A stretch of 5,325 nt of DNA, from the NCBI GenBank assembly GCA_028292075.1, contig JAQGNA010000621.1, positions 1 to 5,325 on the forward strand. The letters run 5' to 3'. Below the pieces are notes generated by a model. The model ran no database searches and had not been told where the DNA came from. It saw only the letters and a list, made by a program, of their open reading frames with translations. The position numbers and the translations under genes were made by a program. Every line of letters begins with the position of its first letter. Position 1 is the stretch's first letter. This document shows, in pieces, positions 1-5,325 of this stretch. The DNA comes from Rhodoferax sp. GTDB taxonomy: Bacteria > Pseudomonadota > Gammaproteobacteria > Burkholderiales > Burkholderiaceae.

Positions 1-42
1 GGCTACACCATCGCGGTGGACGGCGGCTGGCTGGCGCGCTAG
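1..42 (+). CDS. kduD: KduD C-terminus (2-deoxy-D-gluconate 3-dehydrogenase), partial
   Basis: Only the last 13 codons and the TAG stop (40-42) are in the window; the start lies to the left. The visible tail reads GYTIAVDGGWLAR, the usual end of short-chain dehydrogenase/reductases (a G-x-x-x-x-V-D-G-G-W block before the C-terminus). From memory it is essentially identical to the end of enterobacterial KduD. KduD is a cytoplasmic NAD(H)-dependent enzyme that interconverts 2,5-diketo-3-deoxygluconate and 2-keto-3-deoxygluconate, the last pectin-specific step before the KDG pathway. The oligogalacturonide importer and oligogalacturonate lyase downstream fit this role well. Another pectin- or uronate-linked SDR cannot be excluded from 13 residues, because this tail is shared across the SDR family. 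Confidence 0.72.
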   Translation, partial: GYTIAVDGGWLAR

Positions 43-45
43 GCG

Positions 46-85
46 CCCGCACCCCCCACCACCGCCACTGCCAACGCCACATACC
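46..85 (+). terminator. Possible Rho-utilisation (C>G) stretch after kduD
   Basis: Directly after the kduD stop, this 40-base stretch holds 25 C but only 4 G, 9 A and 2 T. It includes a run of six C at 52-57, and I see no stem in it. Such an unstructured C-rich, G-poor transcript is the classic make-up of a Rho loading site. No U-tract hairpin follows kduD, so Rho-dependent termination would explain how that transcript ends. The stretch is short compared with the usual 70-80 base bubble, so the call is tentative. Confidence 0.3.
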
Positions 86-146
86 GCCGCCGCCGGCTTC
101 CAGCCGCAGCGCCGACACCTCCGCTTCGTCGGAACACCGAACAGCA

Positions 147-162
147 GGCGCCCCAAGGCGCC
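147..162 (+). other. Small GC hairpin in the kduD-togM gap
   Basis: The self-complementary hexamer GGCGCC occurs twice (147-152 and 157-162) around a 4-base CCAA spacer, so the RNA can form a 6-bp stem. No T-run follows, so it is not a standard intrinsic terminator. It could be chance in GC-rich DNA, part of a Rho-terminator region, or leader structure. Confidence 0.3.
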
Positions 163-171
163 GCAGAGACA

Positions 172-199
172 ACCCGGCCGCGCCTCTGCGCGAGCGGGT
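172..199 (+). other. Interrupted inverted repeat in the togM leader
   Basis: Arms ACCCG (172-176) and CGGGT (195-199), then CGCGC (179-183) and GCGCG (188-192), pair around a CTCT loop. They give ten base pairs broken by one 2x2 mismatch (GC against AG). The structure ends 46 bases before the togM start. It lacks a T-tract, so it is more likely a 5' leader fold or a protein-binding dyad than a terminator. No known operator is recognised in it. Confidence 0.35.
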
Positions 200-245
200 C
201 ATCCATCGCCGGGCCCCACGCCTGTTTCACCCGGAGTTCCCTCGC

Positions 246-1127
246 ATGTACGAGAACAAGAAGATCGGCTTTCTGTTCGTGCTTCCCTTTTTCCTGGGGG
301 TGCTCGGCTTCAAGCTATTTCCGTTTGTCATGAGCCTGGCACTGAGCTTTACGCAGTACGACATCGTCAACCCGCCGGAATTCATCGGCCTCGAAAACTA
401 CAAGGAGCTGGCGGTCGACCCGCTGTTCGGCAAGTCGCTCAGCGTGACGCTGGCCTTTGTGGCCCTCACCGTGCCGCTGCGGCTGGCCTTCGCGCTGTTC
501 ATCGCGCACGTGCTGAACTTCAAGCTGCGCGGCATCGATTTCTTCCGCTCGGCCTACTACCTGCCGTCGATCCTCGGCGGCTCGATCGCGGTGTCGGTGC
601 TGTGGCGGTTCATCTTCTCGCAGAACGGCCTGGTCAACATGGCGCTGGCGCGGATCGGCATCGACCCGATCCCCTGGCTGGCCGACGAGCACTATGCGAT
701 GTGGACGATCGTGCTGCTGAACGTGTGGCAGTTCGGTTCCGCCATGGTGATCTTCCTGGCGGCGTTGCAGAACGTGCCGACCTCGCTCTACGAAGCGGCC
801 GAGATCGACGGTGCCTCCAAGTGGCAGCAGTTCCTGCGCATCACCATTCCGCTGATCACGCCGGTGATCTTCTTCAACCTGATCATGCAGACGGTGAACG
901 CCTTCCAGGAGTTCAACGGCCCGTACATGGTCACCGAAGGCGGACCGCTGCATTCGACCTACCTGCTGTCGCTCTACATCTACGACCAGAGCTTCCGCTT
1001 CTTCAACCTCGGCTATGGCAGCGCGCTGTCGTGGGTGATGTTCGCCATGGTCGTCTCGCTGAGCGCCATCTCCTTCTGGAGCTCGAAGTACTGGGTTTTC
1101 TACGCCGGTGAAAAGGACGCGAAATGA
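246..1127 (+). CDS. togM: Oligogalacturonide ABC transporter permease TogM-like
   Basis: Inner-membrane permease of a CUT1-type (MalF/UgpA-like) carbohydrate importer, 293 residues. It probably forms the channel with the next gene's product and carries oligogalacturonides. Visible membrane segments lie roughly at residues 8-31, 66-90, 105-124, 152-174, 203-220 and 258-278. The cytoplasmic EAA coupling loop is clear at 183-206: E183-A-A-E-I-D-G189, ending in I-P-L-I-T-P206, which docks to the ATPase. The start at 246 is preceded by GGAG (233-236) with nine bases of spacing, and the N-terminus leads straight into the first helix, as in this family. It is the first gene of the transporter block, and its TGA overlaps the next ATG by 4 bases. 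The oligogalacturonide assignment rests on the kduD/ogl neighbours and overall resemblance to TogM; the permease family itself is certain. Confidence 0.88.
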   Translation: MYENKKIGFLFVLPFFLGVLGFKLFPFVMSLALSFTQYDIVNPPEFIGLENYKELAVDPLFGKSLSVTLAFVALTVPLRLAFALFIAHVLNFKLRGIDFFRSAYYLPSILGGSIAVSVLWRFIFSQNGLVNMALARIGIDPIPWLADEHYAMWTIVLLNVWQFGSAMVIFLAALQNVPTSLYEAAEIDGASKWQQFLRITIPLITPVIFFNLIMQTVNAFQEFNGPYMVTEGGPLHSTYLLSLYIYDQSFRFFNLGYGSALSWVMFAMVVSLSAISFWSSKYWVFYAGEKDAK

Positions 1128-2020
1128 GCACGGTCATGAATTCCGCCACCATGGCGTCCGACAGCGAAGCGCAGCAAACGATGAAGCGTGAGCGCATCAA
1201 TGCGGCGGTGCGCTATGTGCTGCTCGGCGCGGTGTGCCTGCTGATGCTGTACCCGATGCTGTGGCTGGTCGGCGCGTCGTTCAAGTCGAACACCGAGATC
1301 TTCACCGAGATCGGCTTCTGGCCTTCGAAGTTCGACCTCGGCGCCTATGCCAAGGGCTGGAAGACGACTTCCGAATACACCTTCGCCACCTACTTCCTGA
1401 ACTCGTTCGCCATCGTGATTCCGCGGATCATCGTCACCGTGATCTCGTGTGTGCTGGTGGCCTATGCGTTCGCGCGCTTCGAGTTCCACGGCAAGAAGAT
1501 CCTGTTCGGCATCATGGTCGGCACGATGATGCTGCCCACCATCATCCTGCGCCTGCCGCAGTACCTGATGTTCAAGGAGCTCGGCTGGCTCGATGGCTAC
1601 CTGCCGCTGATCGTGCCGTCGGCCTTTGCCACTGACACGTTCTTCGTGTTCCTGCTGGTGCAGTTTCTGCGCGGGATTCCACGCGACATGGAGGAGGCCG
1701 CCCAGATCGACGGCTGCAACCCGCTGCAACTGCTCTGGTACATCATCGTGCCGCTGCTCAAGCCGGCCATCATTTCCGTGGTCGTCTTCCAGTTCATCTG
1801 GACGATGAACGACTTCATGGGGCCGCTCATCTACCTGTCGTCGGTGGAGAAGTACCCCGTCTCGCTGGCACTGAAGATGAGCATCGGCGCCACCGAGGAG
1901 GTCGAGTGGGCCAGCGTCATCGCCATCTCCGTGGTCGCCCTCGTGCCGTCCATCGCCGTGTTCTTTCTGGCCCAGCGCCACTTCATCGAAGGTGCCTCTT
2001 CCAGCGGCATCAAGGGTTAA
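1124..2020 (+). CDS. togN: Oligogalacturonide ABC transporter permease TogN-like
   Basis: Second inner-membrane permease (MalG-like, CUT1), 298 residues. It has a soluble, charged N-terminus of about 28 residues, then membrane segments near 30-51, 92-116, 126-145, 160-182, 205-228 and 263-283. The EAA loop is at 191-214: E191-A-A-Q-I-D-G197, followed by I-I-V-P210-L-L-K-P. The start at 1124 overlaps the togM stop (ATGA), and AAGGA at 1113-1117 sits six bases upstream, so translational coupling is likely. In-frame ATGs also occur at 1136, 1151 and 1181, but none has a comparable ribosome site, so 1124 is preferred. The first ~20 residues are low-complexity and may be poorly conserved. The TAA stop (2018-2020) is followed after 14 bases by the ATPase start. 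Substrate is inferred from context. Confidence 0.88.
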   Translation: MSTVMNSATMASDSEAQQTMKRERINAAVRYVLLGAVCLLMLYPMLWLVGASFKSNTEIFTEIGFWPSKFDLGAYAKGWKTTSEYTFATYFLNSFAIVIPRIIVTVISCVLVAYAFARFEFHGKKILFGIMVGTMMLPTIILRLPQYLMFKELGWLDGYLPLIVPSAFATDTFFVFLLVQFLRGIPRDMEEAAQIDGCNPLQLLWYIIVPLLKPAIISVVVFQFIWTMNDFMGPLIYLSSVEKYPVSLALKMSIGATEEVEWASVIAISVVALVPSIAVFFLAQRHFIEGASSSGIKG

Positions 2021-2034
2021 CCGGAGACCACAAA

Positions 2035-3165
<1,131 letters not shown>

Positions 3166-3219
3166 GCGCCTGCGCCATCCGACGCGCGTCCCACCGATCA
3201 CCGACCCCAAGGAGACCCC

Positions 3220-4524
3220 ATGAAAAGAAGAGACGGCCTGCTGGCCACGGCCGCAATGGCCCTTTCCGCATTGACCCCGACCCTGGCGCGCGCCGACGAT
3301 CCAACCACCACGCTGCGCTTTTCCTGGTGGGGCGGCGGCAACCGCCATGACGCCACGCTGAAGGCCATCGCCGCGTTCGAGGCGAAGAACCCGGGCGTGA
3401 AGATCAAGGCGGAGTACATGGGGTTCCAGGGTTACCTGGAGCGCCTTTCGACGCAGATCGCCGGCGGCTCCGAGCCCGATGTCATGCAGGTCAACTGGGC
3501 CTGGGTCTCGCAGTTCTCCAAGACCGGCGAGGGCTTTCTGGACCTGGGCAAGTACAAGCCGCTGATCGCGCTGAACCAGTTCGCCGACAACGACATCCGC
3601 ACCGGCACCATCAACGGCAAGCTGAACGCGTTGCCGGTTTCCTACACGGCCCGCGTCTTCGTGTGGAACCGCCCGGCCTACCAGCGTGCCGGCCTGGCCA
3701 TGCCGGCGACCTGGGACGACCTCTTCGCGGCCGGTCCGGTGTTCCAGAAGAAGCTGGGCGACAAGGGCTATGCGATCGACATCGATCCCTACGACACCCT
3801 GCTGCTGGCCCACACCTACGTGTACCAGAAGTACGGCACGCCGTACCTGAACCCGAGTGCGCCCACGGTGGCCATGAGCGAGGCGGCTTTGCTGGAGTGG
3901 GTACAGATCTACAAGCGGTTGTCGAGCAACCACGTTGGCGTGCCGCTGCCGGTACGCACCGGCCTGGGCGGCGCCGAAAAGCCCACCGAGCAGCAGCAGG
4001 ACTGGGTGGTGGGCAATTGGGCCGGCAACTACACATGGGATTCCGTGCTGGGGCTCCGGGCCAGCACGCTCGACAAGGACCAGAAGCTCGACATCGGTGA
4101 ATTCCTCACCTTGCCGGGCGCCAAGAACAGCGGCATCTTCGGCCGGCCGTCGTTGATGTTTGCGGGTGGACGCAAGACGAAGCATCCGGAAATGGTGGCG
4201 AAGTTCATGAGCTTCATGACGACCGACCCGGAGGCCGGGACGATCCTCGGGCTGTCGCGCGGCGTGCCGTCGTCGGACAGCCAGTTCCGCGCGCTGATCA
4301 AGTCGAACGTACTGCAGGGCATCGAGCTCAAGGCGCACCTGCAGATCAAGGCGCAAAAGGACGCGGGCCACATCCAGCTGCCGTCGCCGCTGTTTGAACA
4401 CGCGCGCTTCCAGAAGTTTGTGCGCGAGGTGTTCGAGTCGGTGGCCTATGCCAAGGTCACCGACCAGGAGGCCGCGCGGCGCCTGATGGAGGAGGGCAAC
4501 AGCCTGCTCAAGCGCATCAAGTGA
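3220..4524 (+). CDS. togB: Periplasmic oligogalacturonide-binding protein TogB-like
   Basis: Extracellular solute-binding protein, family 1 (CUT1), 434 residues, which captures the substrate and delivers it to the TogMN channel. Residues 1-25 form a signal peptide: basic start MKRR, a hydrophobic core and an A-R-A cleavage site before D26. There is no lipobox cysteine, so a soluble periplasmic protein is predicted. Family features include SWWGGGN (35-41), EPDVMQVNW (85-93), the SYTARVFVWN hinge-region block (141-150), WAGNYTW (267-273) and the family-1 segment KFMSFMTTDPEAG (328-340). Many aromatic residues (W36, W37, W93, W95, W267, W273) suit stacking against sugar rings. AAGGAG (3209-3214) lies five bases before the ATG, the strongest ribosome site in the window, fitting the high expression binding proteins need. 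A strong terminator follows directly. The SWWGG.-RH and TQIAGG-EPDVMQ.NW.W pattern resembles TogB as I remember it. Confidence 0.87.
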   Translation: MKRRDGLLATAAMALSALTPTLARADDPTTTLRFSWWGGGNRHDATLKAIAAFEAKNPGVKIKAEYMGFQGYLERLSTQIAGGSEPDVMQVNWAWVSQFSKTGEGFLDLGKYKPLIALNQFADNDIRTGTINGKLNALPVSYTARVFVWNRPAYQRAGLAMPATWDDLFAAGPVFQKKLGDKGYAIDIDPYDTLLLAHTYVYQKYGTPYLNPSAPTVAMSEAALLEWVQIYKRLSSNHVGVPLPVRTGLGGAEKPTEQQQDWVVGNWAGNYTWDSVLGLRASTLDKDQKLDIGEFLTLPGAKNSGIFGRPSLMFAGGRKTKHPEMVAKFMSFMTTDPEAGTILGLSRGVPSSDSQFRALIKSNVLQGIELKAHLQIKAQKDAGHIQLPSPLFEHARFQKFVREVFESVAYAKVTDQEAARRLMEEGNSLLKRIK

Positions 4525-4529
4525 CCAGG

Positions 4530-4557
4530 GCGGTCGGCCGGCGCCGACCGCATTTTT
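4530..4557 (+). terminator. Rho-independent terminator after togB
   Basis: A perfect 9-bp GC-rich stem, GCGGTCGGC (4530-4538) against GCCGACCGC (4543-4551), closes a 4-base CGGC loop. One A and five T (4553-4557) follow. It begins six bases after the togB stop. It should end or attenuate the togMNAB transcript and protect its 3' end. As the lyase gene starts 39 bases further on, some read-through or a separate promoter is needed to express ogl. Confidence 0.85.
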
Positions 4558-4596
4558 CGCCACAGCCCACATCACAAAACCGATCCCACCGCCAGC

Positions 4597-5325
4597 ATGA
4601 GCAAGCACACCGTTCGACAATTCAAGTTCGAGACCACCAGCGACCGCGACACCGGTGCCCGGGTCACCAGGCTCACTCCGGCCGACGTCACCTGCCATCG
4701 CACCTATTTCTACCAGAAGTGTTTTACCAACGACGGCAGCAAGCTGCTGTTCGGCGGCCAGTTCGGCCCGCATTGGAACTACCACCTCCTCGACCTCACA
4801 TCCCAGACGGCCCTTCAACTGACCGACCAGGCCGATGAAAACACCTTCGGCGGCTTTCTGAGCCCGGACGACAGGTTCCTCTACTTCGTGCGGGCCGAGC
4901 GGCAACTCGTCCGGCTGTCGCTCGACACGCTGGCGGAGGAAGTGGTCTACACCGTTCCGTCCGACTGGGTCGGCTATGGCACCTGGGTGGCCAATTCCAA
5001 CTGCACCAAGATGGTCGGCATCGAGGTCGCGGCCGCCGACTGGTTCCCGCTGACCGACTGGCAGAAGTTCCGGGAGATGTTCCATTCGAACCCGCGTTGC
5101 CGCCTGATCCGCATCGACCTGAAGACCGGTGCCCGCGACACAGTGCACGAGAACACGCTTTGGCTGGGCCATCCGCAATACCGGCCGTTCGACGACAACA
5201 CCGTGGCGTTCTGCCATGAAGGCAACCACGACCTGGTGGACGCGCGCATGTGGTTCGTCGACGAGGACGGCGGCAACGTGCGTTGCGCCAAGGCGCACCT
5301 CGAAGGCGAAAGCTGCACCCATGAA
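4597..5325 (+). CDS. ogl: Oligogalacturonate lyase (PL22), 5' part
   Basis: Cytoplasmic lyase that cleaves saturated and unsaturated digalacturonate by beta-elimination to 5-keto-4-deoxyuronate, which feeds KduI and KduD. 243 codons are visible without a stop; the family is about 388 residues, so roughly the last third lies beyond the window. Matches to Dickeya/Yersinia Ogl as I remember them are near-continuous: CHRTYFYQKCF (33-43), NDGSKLLFGG (45-54), ENTFGGFLSPDD (81-92), DWVGYGTWVANS (123-134), WLGHP.YRP (189-197), NTVAFCHEG (201-209), HDLVDARMWF (211-220) and EGESCTHE (236-243). R217 falls at the position reported as the catalytic base in Yersinia Ogl, and H242 is also kept; the Mn-binding His/Gln cluster would be downstream. 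The protein is a seven-bladed beta-propeller in this family. No in-frame start lies between the terminator and 4597, and family alignment supports this ATG, although no Shine-Dalgarno sequence precedes it. Confidence 0.93.
   Translation, partial: MSKHTVRQFKFETTSDRDTGARVTRLTPADVTCHRTYFYQKCFTNDGSKLLFGGQFGPHWNYHLLDLTSQTALQLTDQADENTFGGFLSPDDRFLYFVRAERQLVRLSLDTLAEEVVYTVPSDWVGYGTWVANSNCTKMVGIEVAAADWFPLTDWQKFREMFHSNPRCRLIRIDLKTGARDTVHENTLWLGHPQYRPFDDNTVAFCHEGNHDLVDARMWFVDEDGGNVRCAKAHLEGESCTHE

Noticed and set aside
223..229. TGTTTCA resembling half of a KdgR (IclR-family) operator just upstream of togM.
   Set aside because: The KdgR site needs a matching TGAAACA-type left half in an AT-rich setting; the bases to the left are GC-rich and do not match, and a 7-base half-site is expected by chance.
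39..230. 63-codon minus-strand frame in the kduD-togM gap.
   Set aside because: Its translation is Arg/Gly/Ala-rich low-complexity sequence, and it begins at the window side of togM with no ribosome site I can support; most likely a chance frame in GC-rich non-coding DNA.
1100..1981. 293-codon minus-strand frame opposite togN.
   Set aside because: Its translation is rich in His, Asp, Gln and Arg, typical of antisense to GC-rich membrane-protein genes; togN on the + strand has clear EAA and membrane segments.
1906..2034. Upstream in-frame extension of the ATPase gene into togN (start at 1906).
   Set aside because: The extra residues are Arg/His-rich antiframe sequence of togN with no ribosome site; the ATG at 2035 has GGAG eight bases upstream and gives the normal family N-terminus.
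3166..3219. togA-togB gap, checked for a promoter or a hairpin that would separate the binding protein from the other transporter genes.
   Set aside because: In these 54 bases I see only the strong AAGGAG ribosome site of togB and a trivial 4-bp GCGC repeat; there is no T-tract hairpin or promoter-like pair.
4521..4838. 105-codon + strand frame starting at the togB stop.
   Set aside because: It overlaps the terminator and the first 242 bases of ogl in another frame, and its product is Arg/His/Pro-rich with no recognisable feature.

Overview
The window is part of a pectin (oligogalacturonide) catabolic cluster on the + strand. It suggests a Gram-negative proteobacterium of high GC content, plausibly a Burkholderiales-type beta-proteobacterium. 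This guess rests on the GC-rich genes, the strong G/C preference at third codon positions, the near-absence of codons such as TTA, CTA and TCA, and a periplasmic (non-lipoprotein) binding protein. The taxonomic guess is inference only.

Layout. Bases 1-42 are the last codons of a short-chain dehydrogenase whose tail reads like KduD (2-dehydro-3-deoxy-D-gluconate 5-dehydrogenase / 2-deoxy-D-gluconate 3-dehydrogenase). A 203-base gap (43-245) follows. It begins with a C-rich, G-poor stretch that could be a Rho entry site, and it carries two small hairpins and no recognisable promoter. Next come four genes of one ABC importer in the order permease, permease, ATPase, binding protein (246-1127, 1124-2020, 2035-3165, 3220-4524), all tightly packed. 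They match the TogM-TogN-TogA-TogB oligogalacturonide importer. A textbook intrinsic terminator (4530-4557) follows the binding-protein gene. Only 39 bases later an oligogalacturonate lyase gene (ogl, PL22) begins at 4597; it runs off the right edge with 243 codons visible.

How they work together (established pathway). Extracellular or periplasmic pectate lyases release short oligogalacturonides. TogB binds them in the periplasm, TogMN form the inner-membrane channel and TogA drives uptake. In the cytoplasm Ogl splits saturated and unsaturated digalacturonate to 5-keto-4-deoxyuronate. KduI (not in the window) isomerises this, and KduD reduces the product to 2-keto-3-deoxygluconate, which enters central metabolism via KdgK and KdgA.

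The genes are recognisable and the pathway is known; I see no mobile element, CRISPR array, RNA gene or evidence of a new system. The points worth a second look are regulatory (the terminator inside the gene cluster, an ogl start without a Shine-Dalgarno sequence, the leader structures) and two protein details (Gly-to-Ala in the ATPase P-loop, and a Tat-like twin arginine in the binding-protein signal peptide).
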